Assembly (NCBI GenBank): GCA_022800315.1
Contig: JAAWQC010000013.1
Coordinates: 1 to 60,106 of the forward strand
DNA from: Clostridiales bacterium
GTDB lineage: Bacteria > Bacillota > Clostridia > Oscillospirales > Acutalibacteraceae
Direction of reading: 5' to 3'
Length of the DNA stretch: 60,106 bases
A program made the translations under genes and the position numbers. The notes under the pieces were generated by a model, which searched no databases, was not told the origin of the DNA, and saw only the letters and a program-made list of their open reading frames with translations. This document shows positions 16,089 through 24,158 of this stretch, piece by piece (the stretch's first letter is position 1; every line of letters starts with the position of its first letter).

Positions 16089-17075
16089 ATGGCCGACAAC
16101 GCACAATCCCGCAAATGGACGCTGACAATCAACAATCCGCTGGACGCCGGGCTGACCCACGATGCGATCACGGAAATCCTGACGCGGTTTGCCCCGGACT
16201 ATTTCTGCATGGCGGACGAGATTGCGACAACCGGAACGTTTCACACGCACGTTTTCCTGTTTTCCTCGTCGCCCATCCGATTCAGCACGCTAAAAGGCCG
16301 CTTTCCCATCGCCCATATCGAAAAGGCATACGGGAGCGGGGCGCAGAATCGGGACTATATCACTAAATCCGGCAAGTGGGCGGAGGACGGCAAAGCGGAT
16401 ACCTCCGTGGAGGGGAGCTTTTTTGAGCAGGGGGCGCTCCCCAGTGAAAAGGAGGAAAAATGCCCGCAGATGTGCCGGTTGATCCGGCATATCCGGGAGG
16501 GGCGGCACACGGCGGCAATCATCGACGACGCGCCGGGGCTGGCCTTCCGTGTCCGGGAGATCGACACCCTGCGGCAAACCCTGCTGGCGGAACGCTATGC
16601 CGCCGAAAATCGGGAACTGACCGTCACGTATCTGTACGGCGCGACGGGAACAGGTAAAACAAGGGGCATTTATCAGCGGCACGACCCCCACGACGTTTGC
16701 CGGATTACCAACTACCGGGGAGGCCGGGGCGTGTCCTTCGACAGCTATTCCGGGCAGGATGTATTGGTGTTCGAGGAATACAACTCTCAAATTCCCATCG
16801 AGGATATGCTGAACTACCTCGACGTTTACCCCCTGAACCTGCCCGCCCGGTACAACGACAAAACAGCCTGTTACACGCAGGTTTACATCACATCAAACCT
16901 TTCGCTGACCGCGCAATACCTAGATGTTCAACGATACCGGCCGGAAACATGGCGGGCCTTTCTCCGCCGGATCACTCATGTGGTCGAATATCGGCAAGAC
17001 GGCACAATAAAGGAGGCAACCAATGAAGAAAAGGAGAATAGATACCGCTCTCGTGAAAGCGATACTTCGGGATAA
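16089..17075 (+). CDS. rep: CRESS-type replication initiator (HUH endonuclease + SF3 helicase)
   Basis: 328 residues with the complete CRESS-DNA Rep motif set in order. Endonuclease domain: motif I WTLTINNP (10-17), motif II HTH (52-54), motif III Y90-x2-K93 with Y90 as the nicking Tyr. SF3 helicase: Walker A GATGTGKT (184-191), Walker B VLVFEEY (225-231), motif C YITSN (266-270), arginine finger R293-R294. It would nick the TAGTATTAC loop just upstream and drive rolling-circle replication of the excised element, and may double as a relaxase. AAAGGAGG precedes the ATG. Its 3' end overlaps the FtsK-like gene by 53 nt. Related Reps are known from bacterial plasmids (pCRESS groups). Confidence 0.93.
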   Translation: MADNAQSRKWTLTINNPLDAGLTHDAITEILTRFAPDYFCMADEIATTGTFHTHVFLFSSSPIRFSTLKGRFPIAHIEKAYGSGAQNRDYITKSGKWAEDGKADTSVEGSFFEQGALPSEKEEKCPQMCRLIRHIREGRHTAAIIDDAPGLAFRVREIDTLRQTLLAERYAAENRELTVTYLYGATGTGKTRGIYQRHDPHDVCRITNYRGGRGVSFDSYSGQDVLVFEEYNSQIPIEDMLNYLDVYPLNLPARYNDKTACYTQVYITSNLSLTAQYLDVQRYRPETWRAFLRRITHVVEYRQDGTIKEATNEEKENRYRSRESDTSG

Positions 17076-18309
17076 CCTCGGCAAGATCGCACTGATCCTG
17101 CTCTATCTTATAGGAGTTCTGGTACTCTGGCTGAATCGGGACAGGGAAATCCGGTTTGACCACATGGAACTGCTCTCCCCGATCATTTTAGGCATCATTC
17201 GCTCCCTGTTTCCGCTTTTTACCGTGGGCGGGTTCCTGACTGTCCTCGTGGCAGTGATCCTGCCGTGGGGCGGTAAGGCTGCTGGGGAGAACCTACAACG
17301 GGTGGGCCTTATCAATCACGCGGGGGAGTCCCCTACCCTGATTCGAAAGCGGCGGGACCGGGAGCATCCCCGTTTATTGATCTGGAAGTTCGATCCCCAC
17401 GGTATCCCGCTTAGTGCATGGGAGAACAAACAGGAACAGATCGAAGCCGCGCTGAATCTCACGATTATCAAAATCAGCTGGGGCAAGGACAAACGGCGCA
17501 TTCTGCTCTATACCGCTCCTGCCGGGAACAGCCTTCCCGCTTACCTTCCCTGGTCGGACAAATGCATTTGTCCCGACAGCTTCGTGTTGGCGCTGGGGGA
17601 AAGCTCGCTGGGGCCGGTGACCGTCGATCTGGTGCACATTCCCCATATCCTGCTGGGCGGCTCCACCGGCTCCGGCAAAAGCGTGCTTTTGAAACTGCTG
17701 CTCATGCAGTGTGTGAAAAAGGGTGCGAAGGTGACGATAGCCGACTTCAAGGGCGGCGTGGACTTCCCGGCAGTCTGGCATAGGCATTGTACGATGTGTT
17801 TTGAAGCGGAGGAACTGCTGGCGATCCTGTCGGGCCTTGTAGACGAACTGGAACGCCGCAAGACGGCTTTTCGGGATGCGGGGTGTCCCAACATCGACGA
17901 GTACAACAAGGTCACTGGAGAAGGGCTACAGCGCCTGATCTTCGCTTGTGACGAAGTGGCGGAGGTGTTGGACAGGATGGGGCTGGACAAGCCGCAAAAG
18001 GAGCTTGTGGGAAAGATCGAAGGCAAGTTGTCCGTGATCGCCCGACAGGGGCGGGCATTCGGCCTTCATCTGATTCTAGCGACGCAGCGCCCGGATGCGA
18101 CGATCCTTTCCGGGCAGATACGCAACAACATAGATTGCCGGGTGTGCGGCAGGGCAGACAGCGTATTATCCCAGATCATTCTGGACAATACGGATGCAAG
18201 CGACCGGATTCCCAAAGACGCGCGGGGCCGCTTCCTGCTTCATGACGGCACGGTATTTCAAGGCTATCTGTTTAATGAAAGTACAGCATTTAAGGAGGGG
18301 TTGTATTGA
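17023..18309 (+). CDS. FtsK/TcpA-like DNA-pumping ATPase
   Basis: 428 residues. Two N-terminal membrane segments (about 20-37 and 63-85) are followed by a cytoplasmic FtsK/SpoIIIE motor domain with Walker A GGSTGSGKS (about 208-216), IADFKGG (about 241-247), Walker B LIFACDE (about 305-311) and the LILATQRPDA box (about 349-358). Beside a rolling-circle Rep this is the layout of coupling ATPases such as Tn916 Orf21 and pCW3 TcpA, which bring the nicked strand to a host conjugation channel. RBS AGGAGG (17011). No mating-pore genes are present, so it would depend on a co-resident element. Confidence 0.85.
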   Translation: MKKRRIDTALVKAILRDNLGKIALILLYLIGVLVLWLNRDREIRFDHMELLSPIILGIIRSLFPLFTVGGFLTVLVAVILPWGGKAAGENLQRVGLINHAGESPTLIRKRRDREHPRLLIWKFDPHGIPLSAWENKQEQIEAALNLTIIKISWGKDKRRILLYTAPAGNSLPAYLPWSDKCICPDSFVLALGESSLGPVTVDLVHIPHILLGGSTGSGKSVLLKLLLMQCVKKGAKVTIADFKGGVDFPAVWHRHCTMCFEAEELLAILSGLVDELERRKTAFRDAGCPNIDEYNKVTGEGLQRLIFACDEVAEVLDRMGLDKPQKELVGKIEGKLSVIARQGRAFGLHLILATQRPDATILSGQIRNNIDCRVCGRADSVLSQIILDNTDASDRIPKDARGRFLLHDGTVFQGYLFNESTAFKEGLY

Positions 18310-18596
18310 ACAGTACAAATATCCATATCCCTTCCATTTCCAGTATTGATAAAGCATTGGAAATCTACTATAGGCATTCCGAAATAGGGAACAAGGAAAT
18401 GACGACTCTATTCGGAAAGCATTCCACGGCTACGATTAACCGATTGAAACAGCTTGTCAAGTCAGAAATGGCGGTAAGAGGCATTCGTTCATACTGTGCC
18501 TATTCCATCAACACAAAACTCGCTTTTGAAGTCTGGGGCATTGATGTTGACGATCTGGAAAAGCGCAGGGGAAAACTGCTAAATTTAGGTCTGTAA
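18306..18596 (+). CDS. Small HTH-like protein (possible excisionase-type)
   Basis: 96 residues from a TTG overlapping the FtsK-like stop (TTGA). Preceded by AAGGAGGGG. Residues about 32-55 (MTTLFGKHSTATINRLKQLVKSE) look like a DNA-binding helix pair. Its place between the transfer ATPase and the integrase is where directionality factors or their regulators are often found, but no Xis family signature is seen. Confidence 0.55.
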   Translation: MNSTNIHIPSISSIDKALEIYYRHSEIGNKEMTTLFGKHSTATINRLKQLVKSEMAVRGIRSYCAYSINTKLAFEVWGIDVDDLEKRRGKLLNLGL

Positions 18597-18621
18597 TTCC
18601 GGTTTTTATGGTGGCTCAACC

Positions 18622-18668
18622 TTGCTGTTCTACTGCTTTTATAGTATAATGACAGTGAGGTTTGAGCC
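18622..18668 (+). promoter_or_regulatory. Integrase promoter with flanking GGCTCAA motif
   Basis: -35 TTGCTG (18622-18627), 17-nt spacer, -10 TATAAT (18645-18650). GGCTCAA (18613-18619) and its inverse TTGAGCC (18662-18668) bracket the promoter. The longer form GAGGTTTGAGCC (18657-18668) is repeated in inverse at 10055-10066 near the left end. It may be an operator or accessory-factor site. Confidence 0.6.
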
Positions 18669-18688
18669 GTCTTTTGGAGGTTTAAACT

Positions 18689-19837
18689 ATGCCGATTTAT
18701 AAAGTTGACGGCGTAAAAAAGGACGGTTTGCAAAAGTATAAAGTTCGTATCAATTTCTTGGACGGCAATGGTAAAAAAACGCAGCTGACCCGGGTTGCCT
18801 ATGGTTGTGAAAATGCCAAAGAACTGGAGCAACAACTTTTACTTGATTTAAAAGCCAATATTCATTCTATCGCTTTCGTTGTATCGATCACCGTTCAGGA
18901 GCTATTCGACGAATTCATTAACGCCATGCAATATGAGCTTCGGGAAACTACCTTACGCAAACATAGGGATGTGTACTCGCACCACATACAGTCTATTCTA
19001 GGGTGCACCAAACTCAACAAGCTAACTACAAGGGTGTTGCAGAACTGGAAACTTGAGATCGAGAAGAAAAAACTTTCCTCAAAGATGAAGAAAAACATTT
19101 ATGGTGAATTGCGCTGCATTCTCAATTATGCCGTGAAATTGGATTATCTACAGAAAAATCCGCTTCTCAAACTGGGAAATTTCAAGAGCACATTGGAATG
19201 CAAAAAGGAAATGGATTTCTACACTTCGGACGATTTCCTCAAGTTTATCAAGGCAGCCTATTCATACGCGAGTAAACGTGAGCAGGAAAAAAACTCGTTG
19301 GCTGAATGGAATTACTACGTTTTCTTTAACATTGCTTTTTACACGGGTCTGCGAAAAGGAGAAATTCACGCGTTGAAATGGACAGATATCAAAGGCGGCT
19401 ATTTGACGGTATCAAGGAGTATCGTCCAAATTCTAAAGGGTGCCGACCGAGAAACCGCGCCGAAAAATAAATCGTCCATACGTACCTTGCAGCTGCCCAA
19501 ACCGCTGATTCGCATTTTAAACGAGCATAAAGAGAGGCAAAGGCAGCTCCCGGATTTCAATGAGGATTTCAGAATCTGTGGTGCCGTTCGTTCCTTGCGG
19601 GATACGTCGCTTCAAAACAAGAATGCCCTTTATGCAAGGTTGGCAGGAGTAAAGAAAATCCGCATACATGATTTTCGGCATTCTCATGTTTCGCTGCTTG
19701 CGAATAGTGGAATTAACATTCAAGAGATTGCGAGACGGCTCGGCCACTCGGATATCGAAATGACGTGGAACACATACAGTCATTTATATCCTCGTGAGGA
19801 AGAAAAGGCGATCAATATTCTTGACATGGTAGTATGA
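18689..19837 (+). CDS. int: Tyrosine site-specific recombinase (integrase)
   Basis: 382 residues. N-terminal arm-binding region (1-60), SAM-like core-binding domain (about 65-165), then the catalytic domain with Arg in TGLRKGEIHALKW (about 220), HDFRHSH (about 327-333), LGHSDIEMT (His about 352) and nucleophile Tyr about 363 in NTYSHLYP. It catalyses integration into the ssrA 3' end and excision. The gene ends about 150 bp from attR, the usual arrangement. Start preceded by TTTTGGAGG. Confidence 0.93.
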   Translation: MPIYKVDGVKKDGLQKYKVRINFLDGNGKKTQLTRVAYGCENAKELEQQLLLDLKANIHSIAFVVSITVQELFDEFINAMQYELRETTLRKHRDVYSHHIQSILGCTKLNKLTTRVLQNWKLEIEKKKLSSKMKKNIYGELRCILNYAVKLDYLQKNPLLKLGNFKSTLECKKEMDFYTSDDFLKFIKAAYSYASKREQEKNSLAEWNYYVFFNIAFYTGLRKGEIHALKWTDIKGGYLTVSRSIVQILKGADRETAPKNKSSIRTLQLPKPLIRILNEHKERQRQLPDFNEDFRICGAVRSLRDTSLQNKNALYARLAGVKKIRIHDFRHSHVSLLANSGINIQEIARRLGHSDIEMTWNTYSHLYPREEEKAINILDMVV

Positions 19838-19840
19838 AGA

Positions 19841-19861
19841 TGTACACGCTTCGTACACGCC
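19841..19861. repeat. Integrase arm-type site, right copy
   Basis: GTACACGCT-N2-GTACACGCC just after the integrase stop, 19 of 21 positions identical to 10020-10040. Confidence 0.6.
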
Positions 19862-19910
19862 GGTGTAAAATATCGTGTATTCAAGGGTAAATGGAAAGTA
19901 AATAAAAATG

Positions 19911-19942
19911 CCCGGAAACCCGCTTACAGCAAGCGTTTCCGA
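19911..19942 (+). terminator. Possible integrase terminator
   Basis: CGGAAAC and GTTTCCG arms with inner CGCTT/AAGCG, followed by ACATGTTTATAAAA. The T-tract is weak. Confidence 0.4.
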
Positions 19943-19987
19943 CATGTTTATAAAAGGTATTGGTTGGGGGAAAAACGGTAAAAATGC

Positions 19988-20006
19988 TTCCCCTCGCCTC
20001 CACCAA
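19988..20006 (+). repeat. Right attachment site (attR)
   Basis: TTCCCCTCGCCTCCACCAA, identical to the ssrA 3' end at 9951-9969. The rest of tmRNA is absent here, so only the recombination core was duplicated. Confidence 0.9.
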
Positions 20007-20007
20007 A

Positions 20008-20063
20008 TTAAAGACACCATTGAAATCTGAACCCGCAAGTTCAGACTCAATGGTGTCTTTATT
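20008..20063 (+). terminator. Original chromosomal ssrA terminator, displaced by the element
   Basis: A long stem AAGACACCATTGA/TCAATGGTGTCTT with an inner TCTGAAC/GTTCAGA, followed by TTTATTAT. It begins 2 nt after attR, where the ssrA transcript would have ended before insertion. Confidence 0.75.
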
Positions 20064-20203
20064 ATAAAACCCAGTATTTATGCGGCTTTTCGAGGTCGCA
20101 TTTTCTTTTTGTCAGCCGGACTATAAAATAAAAAACTCAAATTTCACAATCCGAAAGATAAAAAACAAACCTTTTCGAACCCTTTAGTCTTTCTGCATGT
20201 GTC

Positions 20204-20981
20204 TCATAAATCCGATAATCTCAAGGCATATTCCTCTTCCTTCTGTTCGGGAGTCTTGTATTGCAACTTCTTGTGCGGACGTTTGGTATTATAGAAAACT
20301 ATGTACTTGTCCACGGCACTTCGGAAGTCAGACTCCGAGCGATACTTGGTGCGATACAATTCCTCCCGTTTCATAGAAGCAAAGAACGATTCCATTACGG
20401 AATTGTCATACGGCACATGCGCCCGCGAAAAGGAGTGCGTGATGTTCAGAGAGTGTATATAATCGTTCATTGTCTTGGAACGGTAGTTGCTACCGCGGTC
20501 GGTATGGAAAACCAGACTTGAATCAGGCTGGCGTGCTTTATATGCAATTTGAAAGGTTGATTTTACAAGATGCGTGCTGTTGGTCTTGCCGATTTTATAT
20601 CCCACCACCATACGAGAAAATAAGTCAATGATTACGCAGATATAATAAGCGTTTTCTCTGTACTTGAAATATGTTATATTTGCCGTAAAGCTGTTCGGCA
20701 ACGTATAGCCTTTGTCTTAAAGGTGCCCTGGGTGTGCAGGTCGCAGATTTTAGAATTTCAACAATACTCTCCAAACGTGCGACCTTGTTTTTAAGCAAAT
20801 GAAAATTTCGGATATTAACTGTCCTTCGGTTATCGGCTTCCTGTTCTTCGCGGTAAGCTCGTAACCAACCATAAAATGTACTCTTGGGTATACCGGTGTC
20901 GGCGAGGATATGTGCCGTCGGCTCACCGGATATAGCACGTTCAATGACTGCTTGCTTTTCTTCTTGGGTGTAAGTTCTCAT
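20204..20981 (-). pseudogene. Degenerate IS3-family (IS150-like) transposase remnant
   Basis: On the minus strand an orfA-like part (20981 to about 20730) has a helix-turn-helix (GEPTAHILADTGIPKSTFYGWLR). An orfB-like part (20701-20204) keeps the integrase core with FHTDRGSNY (second Asp) and SVMESFFASMKREE (Glu). The DNA-binding half of orfB is missing, and the first catalytic Asp motif (usually DITY) reads NITY right at the deletion edge. The two parts are in different frames over 20625-20701. It cannot encode an active transposase. It lies just outside attR. Confidence 0.75.
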
Positions 20982-21194
20982 TTTTTCAACTCCTATTTTG
21001 AATGCATCGAAACATTTTACGACATTTTTTTGTAGAAATTGAAAGAAATGCGGAAATATGATTTAATTAAAAAAGACCATTATTTTTATTTAATAAAAAG
21101 ATTTACGACTTTTTATTAATTATAAGACCAACGCCGAAAAAAACGTACTTAATGGGTGAAAGCGCTTTTAGATCAGACGAGGGAGGTGAACAAC
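20982..21194. other. AT-rich gap between the IS remnant and the sigma factor
   Basis: 213 nt very rich in A/T, probably including the end of the IS remnant and the promoter of the sigma operon. I could not define a terminal inverted repeat or a clear promoter. Confidence 0.3.
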
Positions 21195-21749
21195 ATGGAT
21201 GATCTGAGAATCATAGAACTCTACTTTGAACGAGACGAACAAGCAATCAAGGAAACGGATGCAAAGTACGGCAAGCTCTGCCACAGTATCGCCTATAACA
21301 TTCTGAACAACCACGAGGATTCGGAAGAATGTGTCAACGATACACATGTTGGCGTGTGGAACGCTATTCCGCCTACGAGACCAAACAACTTTATGTCTTT
21401 TGTTTGTAAGATCGCGAGAAATCTGTCTCTGAAACGGTTGGAGTATATGAAGCGTGAGAAACGGTTGGCAGACGTAATGCTATCCCTGGATGAACTGGCA
21501 TCGGTACTGCCGGATGATCGGTATGCTCCCGACGTGAGCGACGAGGATGTTGGCAAGCTGATCAGTCAGTTCTTGCGTACGCAAAAGGAAGATGTGCGAA
21601 ACGTCTTTATCCGCAAGTATTTCTTCTTCGATTCCATCGGGGAGATTGCGGAGCACTTCGGCTTTACCGAGAGTAAGGTCAAAAATATGTTGTTCTACAC
21701 CCGAAACAAACTAAGAGACTATCTCATTAAGGGGGGCGTTGAAATATGA
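21195..21749 (+). CDS. ECF-type RNA polymerase sigma factor
   Basis: 184 residues. Region 2 is seen around residues 20-75 (DSEECVNDTHVGVWNAIPPTRPNNFMSFVCKIARNL is the 2.2-2.4 part), and region 4 around 120-175 with the HTH SIGEIAEHFGFTESKVKNML. The ATG at 21195 follows GGGAGGTG. Its stop overlaps the next start (ATGA), so it is co-translated with a membrane protein that is probably its anti-sigma factor. The target promoters are not known. Confidence 0.85.
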   Translation: MDDLRIIELYFERDEQAIKETDAKYGKLCHSIAYNILNNHEDSEECVNDTHVGVWNAIPPTRPNNFMSFVCKIARNLSLKRLEYMKREKRLADVMLSLDELASVLPDDRYAPDVSDEDVGKLISQFLRTQKEDVRNVFIRKYFFFDSIGEIAEHFGFTESKVKNMLFYTRNKLRDYLIKGGVEI

Positions 21750-22930
21750 TGAAACCGAGATTTTCAAATGCCATCGGTAACCTCGATGATGATCTCATTG
21801 AAGCTGCCGCAGAGTGCAAGAAAAAGAAAAAGCCGAACCTCTGGCTGAAATGGGGTTCCGTAGCCGCCTGCTTCGCGATACTCGTTGTTTCCGGTGCAAT
21901 AATCCTGTCGTCTTTGCTTGGCGGTGACGCCGGTACACCCGGTAAATACAAGGATATTATTCAGGCCGGTGAATCCGCTATTATTTGGCCGTGGGAATAT
22001 CAGACCGTATATGAGCAATACACCGATCTTGAACTTGACGGTGTGGAGTATCGCAGTAAGGGCCGTGCCGTATCTGCTGATCTCGTGGGTAAACTTGTAG
22101 GCACATATACTGTTGTGGGCTATGATGAAATCAGCGACAAGAGGTACACAGAGGACTTTGAGGTGTATGAGCTGAAATATGCAGACAAGAGCCAGTTCGT
22201 TGCCGTAAAGATGGACGGCAAGTATTACACTTTCAAGAAGGACAACTATGCACCGCCGAGCAACCTGGGAGAACTTCTTGACTTGGTGGATTTCCCGCAG
22301 GTCATTGAACTCAGCCGTTTCTCCGAGAACGGTGACAGCGCGGATAAAAAGCACTATACTCTGAATACCGATGACTATGTATGGGAAGTGCTTGCCGGTT
22401 GTCGTGAGGCTAAATTCATTGAGGAAGAACCCGGAAAAGATAACTGGAAAGTTCACGACAGAGAGTATCTCAGTTTCACGGTAACGTCGGAGACATTGGG
22501 CGTGTACCGCGTGGCTATGTATATTACTAAGGACGGCTATCTCTGGACAAATGCATTTGACTATCGTTATCTGTTCAACATCGGTGAGGATGCCGCAGGC
22601 AAGATCATCGAGTATGCAATGCAGAATTCCACGGAAGCCGAGTATGAGCCGTATCAGAATACCGTTACCGGCAAGGTAATAGAGATCACTGAGGAGTATA
22701 TCCTAATTGATGATACCGTGATTTGCAATGATCCGGCAGACGGAACTACCTACAAGATCTTGCTTAATGATCTTCGCATTAAGCGTTACGTTGATCACGA
22801 GGTTATCAAGGTGGGCGAGAATGTGCAGATTACCTTTGAGGGTGAAGTGGATGATTCCAATACCATCGACAGCGCAATATCCGCGGCAAACGTTACAATC
22901 TCCAAAGGAGAAGTTCTTAATCCCGAATAA
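21746..22930 (+). CDS. Membrane-anchored probable anti-sigma factor or sensor
   Basis: 394 residues. A short cytoplasmic part with IGNLDDDLIEAA and a lysine run (about 10-35) is followed by one membrane segment (about 36-59), then a ~330-residue extracellular region with repeated beta-type segments and no recognised fold. Overlap with the ECF sigma gene by 4 nt and the single-span topology are typical of anti-sigma partners in Clostridia, but no zinc-binding ZAS motif is seen in the short cytoplasmic part. Confidence 0.6.
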   Translation: MMKPRFSNAIGNLDDDLIEAAAECKKKKKPNLWLKWGSVAACFAILVVSGAIILSSLLGGDAGTPGKYKDIIQAGESAIIWPWEYQTVYEQYTDLELDGVEYRSKGRAVSADLVGKLVGTYTVVGYDEISDKRYTEDFEVYELKYADKSQFVAVKMDGKYYTFKKDNYAPPSNLGELLDLVDFPQVIELSRFSENGDSADKKHYTLNTDDYVWEVLAGCREAKFIEEEPGKDNWKVHDREYLSFTVTSETLGVYRVAMYITKDGYLWTNAFDYRYLFNIGEDAAGKIIEYAMQNSTEAEYEPYQNTVTGKVIEITEEYILIDDTVICNDPADGTTYKILLNDLRIKRYVDHEVIKVGENVQITFEGEVDDSNTIDSAISAANVTISKGEVLNPE

Positions 22931-23040
22931 TAAAATGAAGGTCGGTGTATAGTTAACCGAATATAAGTTTTTGTGAGGGTTCGAAGTCATACGCAAAACA
23001 AGCAAAAATATCTTTTTTGTAGCCCATAGACAAAGGCAAT

Positions 23041-23082
23041 CAAATCCGAACCCTTATCTGATAGGAGAGGCGTTCGGATTTG
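23041..23082 (+). terminator. Hairpin after the sigma/anti-sigma operon
   Basis: CAAATCCGAAC/GTTCGGATTTG, 11 bp, 20-nt loop, followed by a weak T stretch (TTGTTATG). Confidence 0.5.
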
Positions 23083-23109
23083 TTGTTATGTCGGATAAAA
23101 TTCAATAAG

Positions 23110-23157
23110 AAAGCAGGCGGTCGGTGTTGAAAAATTACCTGCCGCCTGCTTTTTCTC
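23110..23157 (+). terminator. Intrinsic terminator
   Basis: AAGCAGGCGG/CCGCCTGCTT around a 21-nt loop, followed by TTTTCTC. Confidence 0.7.
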
Positions 23158-23344
23158 TCATAATGACGATAAGGCCGCAAGGCTAATATTAAAAGATCAC
23201 ACCTGATTATTATCCAGAAATGAAGATGATCTTAAATAAAACTGATTGTTTGTTTATGAAGCACTGGGTCAGAATGAGTTAAAAATGACTGGAAACCTAT
23301 GATAAAAGCAAATGTTATCCTACAGTACTTCGACCATATGCTGT

Positions 23345-23384
23345 GAAAGGCGCTTTCAGTAGACATGCTGAAAGCGCCTTTTCC
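23345..23384. terminator. Bidirectional-looking terminator
   Basis: GAAAGGCGCTTTCAG/CTGAAAGCGCCTTTTC around an 8-nt loop. No gene with a matching end is close, so it may come from a lost gene. Confidence 0.6.
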
Positions 23385-23653
23385 TTGTACTCCAACGTGA
23401 TTGTTACCGGGTCGATAGAGTCAGAATGTTGTCAATTGGCAATTATCACACTAAAGATGAGGGGAAGTGAAAGCAGGATGGCAACATATTTTGCATAGAT
23501 AATTTATTAGAAAGTCACATATAACTATTCTTTTCTGGCGTTTGTCACAATTTCTGCCTAAAGCGTGCATAAAAACAACTATATATGGTTAATCTTTTTG
23601 TGGTTGTTTTTCTATAATAACACTACCTTTTTAATGAGGAAGGTAGATAAACG

Positions 23654-23896
23654 ATGAATATCGGTGAAGCTGTTGCGGCGCGGATGCTGGAACTCTGCGA
23701 ACAGCACCACATTACCTTAAATAAATTGGGGACAATCAGCGGCGTGACCCAGTCCACGCTGAATAATATCGTCAACGGCGGCAGCAAAAACCCGACGGTA
23801 TCCACCGTGAAGAAGGTATGTGACGGATTGGATATGTCTCTGAAGCAGTTCTTTGACGCGGAGGTCTTCAGTGCACTGGAACAGGAAGTGCAATAG
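23654..23896 (+). CDS. Small XRE-family regulator
   Basis: 80 residues, a single Cro/CI helix-turn-helix: ITLNKLGTISGVTQSTLNNIVNGGSKNP (about 19-46), then a C-terminal helix DGLDMSLKQFFD. This form (~75-85 residues, one HTH, SLKQFF ending) is a common stand-alone clostridial regulator. GAGGAAGG precedes it, and a terminator follows at once, so it is monocistronic. Confidence 0.8.
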   Translation: MNIGEAVAARMLELCEQHHITLNKLGTISGVTQSTLNNIVNGGSKNPTVSTVKKVCDGLDMSLKQFFDAEVFSALEQEVQ

Positions 23897-23905
23897 GTCG
23901 GTCAG

Positions 23906-23936
23906 AACGGCGGTGGAAAATTCCACCGCCGTTTTT
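23906..23936 (+). terminator. Terminator of the XRE gene
   Basis: AACGGCGGTGGAA/TTCCACCGCCGTT with a 2-nt loop, followed by TTTC. Confidence 0.85.
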
Positions 23937-24040
23937 CATTGTTATGGAACCCCCCGGCTTCGCCGGGGGAGGGCCCTCATTCCGATCCTGGCCAGATCGG
24001 AATGTTTATGGGATGGTACCGAAAGGGCGGGGGAAGGAAC

Positions 24041-24082
24041 AAAAAAAGAGGCATTCCGTTCGTAAAACGAAATGCCTCTTTT
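24041..24082 (-). terminator. Terminator of the minus-strand tRNA operon
   Basis: A stem based on AAAGAGGCATT and AATGCCTCTTT lies directly after tRNA-Asn on the minus strand and ends in a T-run. Confidence 0.8.
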
Positions 24083-24158
24083 TGGCTCCCCCTGTTGGAC
24101 TCGAACCAACGACCCTGCGGTTAACAGCCGCATGCTCTACCAACTGAGCTAAGGAGGA
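24083..24158 (-). tRNA. tRNA-Asn (GTT)
   Basis: 76 nt with encoded CCA. Acceptor TCCTCCT/AGGGGGA, D-loop GCTCAGTTGGTAGAGC, anticodon loop CTGTTAA (GTT), T-arm GGTTCGAGTCC. Confidence 0.95.

Larger units (their letters stand above)
9951..20006. mobile_element. Integrative element at the ssrA 3' end with a CRESS-like replicon
   Basis: The sequence TTCCCCTCGCCTCCACCAA occurs at the end of ssrA (9951-9969) and again at 19988-20006, giving a repeat unit of 10,037 bp. Inside are a tyrosine integrase next to the right end, a CRESS-type Rep with its stem-loop origin, an FtsK/TcpA-like ATPase, a small HTH protein and AT-rich cargo. GTACACGC repeats near each end look like integrase arm sites. The chromosomal ssrA terminator lies just beyond the right repeat. 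Gene content fits an integrative and mobilizable element, or a plasmid-like replicon able to integrate; no type IV secretion genes are present, so self-transfer is unlikely. Confidence 0.9.
22931..23653. other. 723-nt gap with three hairpin terminators, no gene seen
   Basis: Contains the stems at 23041-23082, 23110-23157 and 23345-23384. The sequence between them is AT-rich with short ORFs only. The last 100 nt hold TATAAT at about 23612 and the GAGGAAGG RBS of the next gene. Confidence 0.5.

Noticed and set aside
9951-20006. Prophage interpretation of the ssrA element
   Set aside because: No capsid, terminase, portal, tail or lysis genes are present; the Rep/FtsK/Int set fits a mobilizable replicon better.
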